Source: Candidatus Scatomonas merdigallinarum (GTDB taxonomy: Bacteria; Bacillota; Clostridia; Lachnospirales; Lachnospiraceae). From it: 64,000 bases of DNA. How positions within the stretch are numbered: position 1 is the first letter of the stretch; every line of letters begins with the position of its first letter. Shown piece by piece: positions 35,365 through 42,487 of this stretch. A model generated the notes under the pieces. It did not search any database and was not told the origin of the DNA. It saw only the letters and a list, made by a program, of their open reading frames with translations. The position numbers were made by a program, and so were the translations under genes. Location: positions 62,001 through 126,000 of the forward strand of contig DVKB01000034.1 in assembly GCA_018716305.1 (NCBI GenBank). The letters run 5' to 3'.

Positions 35365-35882
35365 AAGCCAAACAGCATACGCGAGTCACAGTAATTTCAG
35401 TGATTGCGCTGATTTTACTGCTGGCCTTTGATCAGTTTACCAAATATTTGGCAGTAACCTGTCTGAAGGGAAAAGCTCCGGTTGTGTTGATTCCGGGCGC
35501 ATTGGAATTTCAATATCTGGAAAACAGAGGGGCTGCCTTCGGCTCTCTTCAAAATATGCAGGGAGTTTTCTGGATCCTGACACTTGTATTTCTGGCGGCA
35601 GCTCTGTACTTTTTTGTCAGAATGCCCAAAACAAAACGGTATTATCCGCTGGCGGGATGCTGTGCAGTGCTGGTAGCCGGCGCTTTGGGAAATTTCATTG
35701 ACCGCGTTGCAAATCAGTATGTGGTTGATTTTATCTACTTTTCTCTGATTGATTTCCCGGTTTTTAATGTGGCGGATATTTATATCACAGTATCATTTAT
35801 CTTTATTCTGGCCCTGGTCTTTTTTTATTACAAAGAGGGCGATTTCAGCTTTCTTGCAGCAAAAAAGAAGAGACAGGACTAG
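35361..35882 (+). CDS. lspA: Lipoprotein signal peptidase II
   Basis: 173 residues with four membrane helices. The catalytic aspartates are D114 in NFIDR and D139 in FNVADIYI; LENRGAAFG is the conserved substrate loop. It cleaves lipoprotein signal peptides after diacylglyceryl transfer; the DUF3048 lipoprotein at 4159 is one likely substrate. Followed 27 bp later by the RluA-type gene, a common pair. Confidence 0.95.
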   Translation: MKAKQHTRVTVISVIALILLLAFDQFTKYLAVTCLKGKAPVVLIPGALEFQYLENRGAAFGSLQNMQGVFWILTLVFLAAALYFFVRMPKTKRYYPLAGCCAVLVAGALGNFIDRVANQYVVDFIYFSLIDFPVFNVADIYITVSFIFILALVFFYYKEGDFSFLAAKKKRQD

Positions 35883-35909
35883 CAGCAGCGCGGCGGAACA
35901 GGGGGATAT

Positions 35910-36824
35910 ATGCAGGCAATTATGCTTACGGCTGAGGCATCTGATGCCGGAAAAAGAATGGATCGTTTTCTGACAGAAAAGCTGGAAGAATTTTCCAGAT
36001 CCTATCTGCAGAAGCTCTTAAAAGAAGAAAGAGTTCTCATGGACGGGAAGGCGGTAAAAGCCAACTGCCGGGTCCAAGGAGGAGAGCAGTTTGAAGTCTT
36101 CCTTCCGGAACAGCAGGAACCACAGATACTGCCGGAAAATATTCCGCTGGATATATTGTATGAGGATCAGGATATACTGGTAGTCAATAAGCCTCAGAAT
36201 ATGGTGGTGCATCCCGCGGCGGGCCACTATGAACATACCCTGGTAAATGCCCTGATGTATCACTGCCGCGGCAGTCTTTCAGGCATCAATGGAATCCTTC
36301 GTCCGGGAATTGTCCATCGGATCGATAAGGATACTTCGGGAGCTCTGGTAATCTGCAAAAATGACGCGGCCCACCGCTCCCTGGCAGAGCAGCTGGCTGT
36401 TCACAGCATTACGAGACGTTACCGGGCCATTGCCCAGGGATATTTTCAGGAAGACTGTTTTACAGTAGAAGGAGACATTGGCCGTCACCCCATCGACCGT
36501 AAAAAAATGGCTGTCCATGTAAAAAACGGCAAACCCGCGGTCACCCATGTGACAGTTTTACAAAAACTCAAGGGATTTTCTTACCTTGAATGCCGGCTGG
36601 AAACAGGACGGACACATCAGATCCGGGTACATCTCTCCGGCATAGGACATCCGATTCTGGGTGACCCGCTCTACGGGCCAAAAAAATGTCCTGTTCCGCA
36701 CCTGCAGGGACAGGTGCTGCATGCCATGGTGCTTGGCTTCGTACATCCCCGTACGGGAGAATATATGGAATTTACGGCGCCTTTGCCTGACTATTTCAAA
36801 AAACTTCTGCAGATCCTCCGCTGA
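35910..36824 (+). CDS. RluA family 23S rRNA pseudouridine synthase (RluD/YlyB-like)
   Basis: 304 residues with an N-terminal S4 domain (RMDRFLTEKLEEFSRSYLQKLL) and the RluA catalytic motif HRIDKDTSG with the essential Asp, followed by ETGRTHQIRVHLSGIGHPILGD split over the C-terminal lobe. It isomerises uridine in large-subunit rRNA; the lspA-adjacent member is usually RluD-like, but the exact site cannot be told from sequence alone. Confidence 0.92.
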   Translation: MQAIMLTAEASDAGKRMDRFLTEKLEEFSRSYLQKLLKEERVLMDGKAVKANCRVQGGEQFEVFLPEQQEPQILPENIPLDILYEDQDILVVNKPQNMVVHPAAGHYEHTLVNALMYHCRGSLSGINGILRPGIVHRIDKDTSGALVICKNDAAHRSLAEQLAVHSITRRYRAIAQGYFQEDCFTVEGDIGRHPIDRKKMAVHVKNGKPAVTHVTVLQKLKGFSYLECRLETGRTHQIRVHLSGIGHPILGDPLYGPKKCPVPHLQGQVLHAMVLGFVHPRTGEYMEFTAPLPDYFKKLLQILR

Positions 36825-36830
36825 ATCGTC

Positions 36831-36859
36831 TGTACTTTTTTGAAAATTTGTATTATAAT
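36831..36859 (+). promoter_or_regulatory. Possible promoter of the cytidylate-kinase-like gene
   Basis: A perfect TATAAT at 36854-36859 with a weak -35 TGTACT 17 bp upstream. Its position favours ATG 36891 as the start of the following gene over an in-frame ATG at 36840. Confidence 0.4.
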
Positions 36860-36890
36860 TATTGAAAACGGCGTAGAAAGGAGAGAGTTT

Positions 36891-37553
36891 ATGAATACAA
36901 TTATTACTATCAGCCGCCAGCACGGCAGCGCCGGACTCCAGATCGGAAGGGAACTGGCAAAAGAACTGAACATTCCCTGTTATGATAAAGAGCTTCTGGA
37001 AAGAGCAGCGAAAGACAGCGGACTCTGTAAAGAAATCTTTGAAGCAAATGAGAAAAAGCCCACCAGCAGTTTTCTGTATTCTCTGGTAATGGATACTTAT
37101 TCTTACGGATATTCTTCCGGGGTGCTCTCTGACATGCCTTTAAATCAGAAAGTGTTCCTGGCACAATTTGATACCATCAAACAGCTGGCAAAAGAGGGAC
37201 CTTGTGTATTTATCGGCAGGTGCGCGGATTACGCGCTGGAAGACAATCCCAACTGCCTCAGTGTTTTTGTCCACGCGGATCTGAAAAAAAGAATCCGCAG
37301 AGTCGCCGCCATAAATTCCATCAGTGACGCTAAAGCAAAAGATATCATTCAGAAAATGGATAAAAGCCGGGCAAGCTATTACAATTATTATACCTGCAAA
37401 AAATGGGGAGATATGGAAAGCTATCATGTATGCCTGGACAGTGGAATCTTTGGAATTGACGGCACTGTCAATCTGCTGAAAGTGATGATCGAACAGCGGG
37501 AACAGGGATTTAAACAGGCTATCTTTAACTGCAAACCGGGTGACACGGAATAA
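36891..37553 (+). CDS. Cytidylate kinase-like family protein
   Basis: 220 residues from ATG 36891 (SD AAAGGAGAG). The N-terminus ITISRQHGSAGLQIGRELAKEL is the family's modified nucleotide-binding region: it lacks the classic GxxxxGK(S/T) loop. KELLERAAKDSG and FIGRCADYAL follow, and SRASYYNYYTCKKWGD resembles the lid of CMP kinases. The family is widespread in Clostridia and uncharacterised; whether it phosphorylates a nucleotide is unknown. It is separated from ttcA on the other strand by a two-way terminator. Confidence 0.85.
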   Translation: MNTIITISRQHGSAGLQIGRELAKELNIPCYDKELLERAAKDSGLCKEIFEANEKKPTSSFLYSLVMDTYSYGYSSGVLSDMPLNQKVFLAQFDTIKQLAKEGPCVFIGRCADYALEDNPNCLSVFVHADLKKRIRRVAAINSISDAKAKDIIQKMDKSRASYYNYYTCKKWGDMESYHVCLDSGIFGIDGTVNLLKVMIEQREQGFKQAIFNCKPGDTE

Positions 37554-37556
37554 ACA

Positions 37557-37608
37557 TTTCACAAAAGAGAAAGCAGCTTTAACAAAGCGGGCTTTCTCTT
37601 TTGTGAAA
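37557..37608. terminator. Bidirectional terminator between convergent genes
   Basis: An 18-bp perfect inverted repeat (37557-37574 with 37591-37608), with a second small hairpin (GCTTT/AAAGC) in the loop. Both arms contain A/T runs, so either strand gives a hairpin with U-rich flank. It separates the kinase-like gene (plus) and ttcA (minus). Confidence 0.85.
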
Positions 37609-37651
37609 TATAGCCCGGCAAGTGATGCCCCGTTTGATTTACTGGGAATAT

Positions 37652-38386
37652 TCAGCGGATACGAGGAATTCTCTCCGGCCATCCGCTGATATGGCCGTTG
37701 AGGATAGCGGAAAACATCCGCTCTTTTACTGCGGGATTTTCTCTGTTCAGTTCTGCCAGCAGTTCCTTGACATATTGCCGTCTGGTATTACCGTCAGCCG
37801 GGCAGGGATTTTTTACTACAGGAAGCTTATATTTGTGCTTGAACCCGATAACATCCGCTTCATCTACAAACATCATGGGCCGAATCACCCAAAGACCGGT
37901 TCTGTCCAGATAGGTTTTCGGTGAAAAGCAAAAGAAGCGTCCCTCGTAAATGAGAGAGAGCAGCATGGTTTCAACCAGATCATCCCTGTGATGGGCATAT
38001 GCGACTTTGCCGCACCCTAATTCCCGAATTGCCTGGTTCAGGGCGCCTTTTCTCATTTTCGCGCAGAGAGAACAGGGATTTTCTTCTTTTCTCTCCTGAA
38101 AAATAATCGGGGCGATCTCTGTGGAAACCACAGTGTAGGGAATCCCCAGTTCCTCGCAGAGATTTCTGATGGCCGAGTAATCCGTTCCCGGAAATCCCAG
38201 ATCAACAGTTACTGCGTGAAGAGTGAATGGCTTCGGGTAAAAACGCCGGAGACCGTGGAGGGCATACAAAAGCGTGAGACTGTCTTTCCCTCCGGAAATC
38301 CCTACGGCAATCCGGTCGTTTTCTTCAATCATCTGGTATTCATCCACGGCTTTTCTGGTCAGACTGAGTAAATGCTGTAATTTCAT
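37652..38386 (-). CDS. ttcA: TtcA-type PP-loop tRNA 2-thiolation protein
   Basis: 244 residues from ATG at 38386 with SD GGAGGT. The PP-loop SGGKDS is near residue 33, and CSLCAKMRKG supplies the CxxC pair for an Fe-S cluster. The AHHRDDLVETMLLSLIYEG segment is typical for TtcA, which thiolates C32 of some tRNAs using ATP. The family also contains close relatives with other tRNA targets, so the exact site is less sure than the family. A longer reading to 38521 would run through the promoter. Confidence 0.87.
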   Translation of the reverse strand: MKLQHLLSLTRKAVDEYQMIEENDRIAVGISGGKDSLTLLYALHGLRRFYPKPFTLHAVTVDLGFPGTDYSAIRNLCEELGIPYTVVSTEIAPIIFQERKEENPCSLCAKMRKGALNQAIRELGCGKVAYAHHRDDLVETMLLSLIYEGRFFCFSPKTYLDRTGLWVIRPMMFVDEADVIGFKHKYKLPVVKNPCPADGNTRRQYVKELLAELNRENPAVKERMFSAILNGHISGWPERIPRIR

Positions 38387-38449
38387 GGTTAAACCTCCAA
38401 ATTTCCACTGTGAACAGGTATCAGACCCGTCCGGGCGGGAACGATACTT

Positions 38450-38478
38450 ATTATATAAGATAGAAGAAAACTTGTAAA
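38450..38478 (-). promoter_or_regulatory. Promoter of ttcA
   Basis: Read on the minus strand: TTTACA (38473-38478), 17 bp, TATAAT (38450-38455). It is back to back with the promoter of the AI-2E family gene. Confidence 0.7.
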
Positions 38479-38481
38479 TAG

Positions 38482-38511
38482 TTGAAACAGGGGATACATA
38501 TGCTATATAAT
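38482..38511 (+). promoter_or_regulatory. Promoter of the AI-2E family transporter gene
   Basis: TTGAAA (38482-38487), 18 bp, TATAAT (38506-38511); the gene begins 46 bp later. Confidence 0.7.
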
Positions 38512-38556
38512 GAGATAACACTTCAAAAAAAATGACAGAGATGGGGTATTCTGAGA

Positions 38557-39870
38557 ATGAAACTTGGACCGGACAACAAATATTTCCGCTGGGGATTAAC
38601 CGCGTTTTTAACTGCCGCCGCAGGCATTCTGTTTTATTTTGTGATTTTTCATATGAGAGTCCTGAAAAGCGGCATCGACCTGGTGATCGCTATTCTGATG
38701 CCAGTGATCTATGGACTGCTGATCTCCTATGTTTTGTGGCCTTTAGTACGGATTTTTGAGACAAAGCTCTTTGGAAAAATCCTGAAAAAAATGAAAGTAA
38801 CTCCCACCGCAAAGGGAAAGAAGGCTATACGGCTTACCTGCGTGCTGGCAACGCTGTTTCTGTTTCTGTTTGCCATCTATCTGCTTCTGGCCCTGCTGAT
38901 CCCCCAGGTGGCAAACAGTATAGCCAGCATCGTAGAGAATTTTCCCAGATATATCGATAATATACAGGAATGGATTTCTTCCACCCTGAAAAATAATCCG
39001 GATATGGAAAATACGGTAAATAATCTGATCTCCACTTATTCTGAAAAAGCGGAAGAGTGGCTAAGCCAGGATCTCATGCCTCAGATGAACAGTATCATCC
39101 GGGAACTTTCATCCGGTCTTGTAGGCTTTATCACGTTTATTAAAAACGTGATTCTGGGAATCATCGTTTCTATCTATATGCTGTATGGAAAAGAAAACCT
39201 GATTGCCAACGCGAAAAAGGGAGTGTACGCGCTGTTCAGCACCAGGCGGGCCAATCAGATCATCAAAGATTGTCAGTATATCGACGCGACCTTCGGCAAA
39301 TACATTATCGGAATGATGCTGGATTCTCTGAACATAGCGGTGTGGTGTTATGTGGGACTTTTGATTCTGCAAATGCCCTACGCGATTTTGATCAGTGTGG
39401 TTGTGGGTGTGACAAATTTCATACCATTCTTCGGCCCTTATCTGGGAGCAATTCCCAGCGCGGTTCTGATCTTTATGGTAAATCCGATTCAGGCGCTGTA
39501 TTTCATCATTTTTATATTTGTTCTGCAGCAGATCGATGGGAATTTTATCGCCCCCAGAATTTTGGGAGATTCCACAGGCATGAGCAGTCTTATGGTACTG
39601 GTTGCCATTATGGTGGGCGGAGGACTGTTTGGTATCCCGGGCATGCTGATCGGCGTTCCGGTCTGCGCGGTACTGTGTACGGCGGTGAGACACTTCATGG
39701 AACGCCGTCTGGCGGATAAAAATCTGCCGACAGATCAGGAATTCTATAATGGACTGGATCAGATAAATGAAGAAAGCCATGAGGGCGTACATCTGCGCCG
39801 CGGAAGAGAGGTCCGCAGGGATGAAGCCTTTGTATTTAAAAGCCGAAAAACGGAAGAGAAAGAAAAGTAA
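38557..39870 (+). CDS. AI-2E family transporter (PerM/TqsA-like)
   Basis: 437 residues with about seven or eight membrane helices in the AI-2E exporter layout: two N-terminal pairs, a large outside loop (SIASIVENFPRYIDNIQEWI) and C-terminal helices with NFIPFFGPYLGAIPSAVLIF and FVLQQIDGNFIAPRILGDS, the family signature. Members include TqsA and sodium/proton antiporters, so autoinducer transport is not certain. The C-terminal tail is charged and cytoplasmic. It has its own promoter and terminator. Confidence 0.9.
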   Translation: MKLGPDNKYFRWGLTAFLTAAAGILFYFVIFHMRVLKSGIDLVIAILMPVIYGLLISYVLWPLVRIFETKLFGKILKKMKVTPTAKGKKAIRLTCVLATLFLFLFAIYLLLALLIPQVANSIASIVENFPRYIDNIQEWISSTLKNNPDMENTVNNLISTYSEKAEEWLSQDLMPQMNSIIRELSSGLVGFITFIKNVILGIIVSIYMLYGKENLIANAKKGVYALFSTRRANQIIKDCQYIDATFGKYIIGMMLDSLNIAVWCYVGLLILQMPYAILISVVVGVTNFIPFFGPYLGAIPSAVLIFMVNPIQALYFIIFIFVLQQIDGNFIAPRILGDSTGMSSLMVLVAIMVGGGLFGIPGMLIGVPVCAVLCTAVRHFMERRLADKNLPTDQEFYNGLDQINEESHEGVHLRRGREVRRDEAFVFKSRKTEEKEK

Positions 39871-39889
39871 AACACCAGCTGTAAGTTCT

Positions 39890-39926
39890 GGGATTTACAT
39901 AACAAGATTATGTAAATCCCGTTTTT
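39890..39926 (+). terminator. Terminator of the AI-2E family transporter gene
   Basis: A perfect 13-bp stem, GGGATTTACATAA (39890-39902) with TTATGTAAATCCC (39908-39920), a five-base loop, then GTTTTT. It sits right at the 3' end of the convergent recombinase gene. Confidence 0.88.
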
Positions 39927-41010
39927 AATGGGTGGATTTTCCTCCTAGGGAATCTTCCCGCAGATGAACGGCGCCGGCAGCTTTACGGCGTCTGGAGTCA
40001 TCCAGAGCTGCATAATGCTTTTTGGTCGTATTTACGTCTTTATGGCCCAAAACATCGGCAACCAGGTAAATATCACCGGTTTCCTGGTACAGTGCGGTTC
40101 CATAGGTACTGCGAAGTTTATGAGGCGTAATCTTTTTGGTTGTGGTAATATGGCTGGTATATTTCCGAACCAGATTTTCTACAGCCTTTACACCGATTCT
40201 CCTGCGCTGGGCAGAGTAGAAGAGCGCATGCTCATGTCCGGACAGAGGGATTACAGCCTCCCTTACGGGAAGATAATTTTCCAGAGCCTGCCGTACTTCA
40301 TTTCCGAAATAAACGATCATCTCATTGCCGCCTTTGCGGGTTACTTTAATGCCGTTCACATGGAAATCTACATCCTCCAGATCCAGTCCCACACACTCAG
40401 ATACCCGGATCCCGGTTCCGAGAAGCAGCGTAATAATGGCGATGTCGCGCTCTTTGGTCTTTTCATAATACGCTTTTTTCTGTCCGGTGAGAGAGTTTCC
40501 GCATTGTTCCATGTAATCCAGAAGGCGGGCAACCTCATCCGCCTCGAGCCTTACAATGGCCTTCTGGTGGAGTTTCGGCATATCTACCAGCAGAGTGGGG
40601 TTGGTCTGAATCAATTCGTGTTTATAATAATAGGCGTAAAAGGAGCGCAGAGCGGACATTTTCCGTTTCAGACCCTTTTCTCCGTTTGTGACGTACCGGC
40701 CATCGGAATCGCGGTAGGCTCTTAAATATTCCATATATTCCTCGATATCCAGAGCAGTGATCCGATCCAGCACGGAAAGCTCCATCTGATTTACGGGGAC
40801 GCCGCGGAACATGGGATGTTCGCTGCTCAGGAACTGAAAAAAGATCCGCAGATCGTAGGCGTATTTGATGCGGGTGCTGGCAGCGGCAGTATTTGCGGCA
40901 GCTCTGAAAAAATCCGCCGCAAAGGGAGGGAGTGTCTGAAGGACCTCCCGGAGCTTCAGCGTATTTTCCCGGTCTGTAAGGGTATGATAGGTGATTCTTT
41001 TTGCTTCCAT
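39925..41010 (-). CDS. Tyrosine recombinase, XerS-like
   Basis: 361 residues, the size of streptococcal XerS rather than of XerC/XerD (about 300). An N-terminal SAM-like DNA-binding domain (about 30-135) precedes the catalytic domain with all six residues: R202 (GTGIRVSE), K226 (TRKGG), H297 and R300 (HKLRSTYG), H323 (LGHKDV) and the nucleophile Y333 (KKHYA). There is no phage gene nearby, and the neighbours lexA, LysM protein and AI-2E exporter are chromosomal, so it probably resolves chromosome dimers rather than integrating a phage. A 36-bp palindrome resembling a dif site lies 20 bp before the start. Confidence 0.85.
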   Translation of the reverse strand: MEAKRITYHTLTDRENTLKLREVLQTLPPFAADFFRAAANTAAASTRIKYAYDLRIFFQFLSSEHPMFRGVPVNQMELSVLDRITALDIEEYMEYLRAYRDSDGRYVTNGEKGLKRKMSALRSFYAYYYKHELIQTNPTLLVDMPKLHQKAIVRLEADEVARLLDYMEQCGNSLTGQKKAYYEKTKERDIAIITLLLGTGIRVSECVGLDLEDVDFHVNGIKVTRKGGNEMIVYFGNEVRQALENYLPVREAVIPLSGHEHALFYSAQRRRIGVKAVENLVRKYTSHITTTKKITPHKLRSTYGTALYQETGDIYLVADVLGHKDVNTTKKHYAALDDSRRRKAAGAVHLREDSLGGKSTH

Positions 41011-41030
41011 GGGGTTGACATCCTTTCTGC

Positions 41031-41066
41031 AATCTATTCGGAAAACACAGGTTTTTGGAATAGATT
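41031..41066. other. Candidate dif-like recombination site in the recombinase leader
   Basis: Interrupted palindrome: outer arms AATCTATTC (41031-41039) and GAATAGATT (41058-41066) are perfect 9-bp inverted repeats; GG and TG follow as imperfect pairs; AAAA (41042-41045) pairs with TTTT (41052-41055); the centre is CACAGG, six bases. Two binding arms around a six-base centre are the layout of dif sites. It begins a few bases after the probable transcription start of the recombinase gene. It could instead be an RNA hairpin or an operator. Confidence 0.5.
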
Positions 41067-41074
41067 ACCCTGAA

Positions 41075-41103
41075 ATCATACCATAGTGATGAAAGATCGT
41101 CAA
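41075..41103 (-). promoter_or_regulatory. Promoter of the XerS-like recombinase gene
   Basis: On the minus strand: TTGACG (41098-41103), 17 bp, TATGAT (41075-41080). The predicted start of transcription, about 41068, is next to the dif-like palindrome. Confidence 0.75.
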
Positions 41104-41211
41104 GAAAGGCAGGCACGAGTTTTGAGAGTCAAGTAAATATGCCCGTGGGTGTCACCTTGACGGTATCCACCAGTCCGTTCCCTCGTGCCTCCCCGAAAAC
41201 AGGCCTTTCTT
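41102..41211 (-). other. Structured element between the LysM gene and the recombinase gene
   Basis: Three nested inverted repeats: AAGAAAGGC (41102-41110) with GCCTTTCTT (41203-41211), 9 bp; AGGCACGAG (41111-41119) with CTCGTGCCT (41182-41190), 9 bp; GTCAAG (41128-41133) with CTTGAC (41156-41161), 6 bp. A 12-base bulge (41191-41202) separates the first two on one side. On the minus strand it begins at the LysM gene stop codon and ends at the recombinase -35 box. It has no U-tract, so it is not a plain terminator. It matches no riboswitch class I know. Confidence 0.5.
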
Positions 41212-41546
41212 TACCGCTTATATTCTGATGAATAATATGGCACACAGAGTTTGCTGCCTGCCTGGAGATAATCGCCGTTCAGATGGTTGATCTCCCGGAC
41301 CTCGTCTATATAGTCGTATATGTTTTGATATTCACCGGTCATGTAGGTTTCGGCAATGCTCCACAGACTGTCGCCGGAGTGAATCTGGATGCTTGTATAG
41401 TACTTGTATCTGGCTTCCGGCAGATTTTCTTCGGCTCTGGCATTGGAGATGGAAACACGGAAAAGAATCAGAACCGCCGCGCATAAAATCAAAAATAAAG
41501 CGGCAATTCCTTTTATCCTGTGATGCCTGTGTACTCTGTTTTTCAT
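41211..41546 (-). CDS. LysM domain protein, YneA-like SOS division suppressor
   Basis: 111 residues from ATG at 41546 (SD GGGGGAG). A basic N-terminus and one membrane helix (GIAALFLILCAAVLILF) are followed by a LysM domain (IHSGDSLWSIAETYM through LNGDYLQAGSKLCVPYY). The layout equals Bacillus YneA, which is made under SOS control and delays division. Divergent lexA and several LexA boxes in the shared promoter support the same role. Sequence identity to YneA itself is not shown, so the gene symbol is withheld. Confidence 0.85.
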   Translation of the reverse strand: MKNRVHRHHRIKGIAALFLILCAAVLILFRVSISNARAEENLPEARYKYYTSIQIHSGDSLWSIAETYMTGEYQNIYDYIDEVREINHLNGDYLQAGSKLCVPYYSSEYKR

Positions 41547-41578
41547 TATATTCTCCCCCTTTTCTGTTCTTGTAAAAA

Positions 41579-41590
41579 GAACGCCTGTTC
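41579..41590. promoter_or_regulatory. LexA (SOS) box 1
   Basis: GAAC-GCCT-GTTC, a perfect match to the Gram-positive SOS box GAAC-N4-GTTC. It lies just downstream of the yneA-like gene's promoter, in its early transcribed region. Confidence 0.8.
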
Positions 41591-41601
41591 GATATAAACA
41601 A

Positions 41602-41630
41602 ATTATATATCGGGAACGTATGTTTGTCAA
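41602..41630 (-). promoter_or_regulatory. Consensus promoter of the YneA-like gene
   Basis: On the minus strand: TTGACA (41625-41630), 17 bp, TATAAT (41602-41607), a perfect sigma-A promoter. LexA box 2 is inside its spacer, so tight repression and strong induction are expected. Confidence 0.9.
41614..41625. promoter_or_regulatory. LexA (SOS) box 2
   Basis: GAAC-GTAT-GTTT, one mismatch from GAAC-N4-GTTC. It occupies the spacer between -35 and -10 of the minus-strand promoter. Confidence 0.75.
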
Positions 41631-41640
41631 CAAAAATTTA

Positions 41641-41652
41641 GAACAAATGTTC
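41641..41652. promoter_or_regulatory. LexA (SOS) box 3
   Basis: GAAC-AAAT-GTTC, a perfect SOS box midway between the two divergent promoters. Confidence 0.8.
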
Positions 41653-41653
41653 G

Positions 41654-41665
41654 GAAAATATGTTT
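41654..41665. promoter_or_regulatory. Weak LexA-like box 4
   Basis: GAAA-ATAT-GTTT, two mismatches from the SOS box. It touches the -35 of lexA, one base after box 3, and may support cooperative autoregulation. Confidence 0.4.
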
Positions 41666-41692
41666 GCATTCTGGCAGGGAGTATGGTATGAT
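41664..41692 (+). promoter_or_regulatory. Promoter of lexA
   Basis: TTGCAT (41664-41669), 17 bp, TATGAT (41687-41692), 32 bp before the lexA start. Confidence 0.75.
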
Positions 41693-41724
41693 TAAAAAAA
41701 CAAATTCCGGAGGTTACAGCTGCC

Positions 41725-42390
41725 ATGGATAAAGGGCTTATCAATAAGAAACAGAGGGAGATCCTCTCCTATTTGAAAAAAGAAATTCTGGAAAAAGGGT
41801 ATCCGCCTTCCGTTCGCGAGATATGTACCGCGGTGGGATTAAAATCCACTTCTTCCGTACATGCCCATCTGGAAGCGCTTGAGAAGCACGGATACATCAA
41901 GAAAGACGCCACCAAGCCACGGGCTATTGAAATCCTTGATGATATTTTTCAGGAACAGCGCCTGGAGCGGATCTCCGGCGCGGAGGAGCCGATTTCCGAC
42001 ACCCAGGACAATCTGGTAGAAGTACCTATTATCGGTGAGGTAGCGGCAGGTCAGCCATTGCTGGCAGTAGAGCGGATTGAGTCCTATTTTCCCGTACCCG
42101 CGGACCGTCTTCCAAACAATCAGACCTTTCTTCTGAAAGTAAAAGGTGAAAGCATGGTAAACGTCGGAATCCTGGACGGGGACTATGTTCTGGTGGAACA
42201 GAAGTCTACAGCTGGAAACGGGGAGATGGTGGTGGCTTTGGTGGATGATTCCGCCACTGTAAAAACCTTTTACAAAGAAGACGGATATTACCGTCTGCAG
42301 CCGGAAAACGATTTCATGGAACCGATCATCGTCAAAGGTGAGCTGCAGATTCTGGGTAAGGTGATCGGAGTTCTCCGCTTTATGGGTTGA
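41725..42390 (+). CDS. lexA: SOS repressor LexA
   Basis: 221 residues. The N-terminal winged helix (KQREILSYLKKEILEKGYPP, VHAHLEALEKHGYI) binds SOS boxes. The S24 peptidase domain has the self-cleavage bond A108-G109 in EVAAGQPL, nucleophile S143 in KGESMVN and K180. RecA-stimulated cleavage inactivates it. Four LexA-type boxes in the divergent promoter region argue that it represses itself and the YneA-like gene. Confidence 0.96.
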   Translation: MDKGLINKKQREILSYLKKEILEKGYPPSVREICTAVGLKSTSSVHAHLEALEKHGYIKKDATKPRAIEILDDIFQEQRLERISGAEEPISDTQDNLVEVPIIGEVAAGQPLLAVERIESYFPVPADRLPNNQTFLLKVKGESMVNVGILDGDYVLVEQKSTAGNGEMVVALVDDSATVKTFYKEDGYYRLQPENDFMEPIIVKGELQILGKVIGVLRFMG

Positions 42391-42415
42391 CCATGAGACG
42401 GCGGGTATGGCGCAT

Positions 42416-42471
42416 AGAAAAAGGATCCTGCCGCAGCCGGAACTCTTTTCGGCGCAGGGATCCTTTTCTCT
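42416..42471. terminator. Bidirectional terminator between lexA and rsfS
   Basis: Arms around AAAAGGATCC (left) and GGATCCTTTT (right), continuing inward through GCCG/CGGC, with a loop of about ten bases. Both sides end in A/T tracts, so it can stop lexA and the rplU-to-rsfS operon. Confidence 0.8.
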
Positions 42472-42487
42472 TCTGTCTGGGCGGACA

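Noticed and set aside
37557-37608. The 18-bp perfect inverted repeat as a mobile-element end or recombination site
   Set aside because: It lies exactly between two convergent stop codons, with A/T-rich arms and a nested hairpin, which fits a two-way terminator better.
39925-41010. Prophage or integrative element marked by the tyrosine recombinase
   Set aside because: No excisionase, structural, relaxase or repressor genes are near, no flanking tRNA is seen, and the neighbours are core genes. A chromosomal Xer role is more likely.
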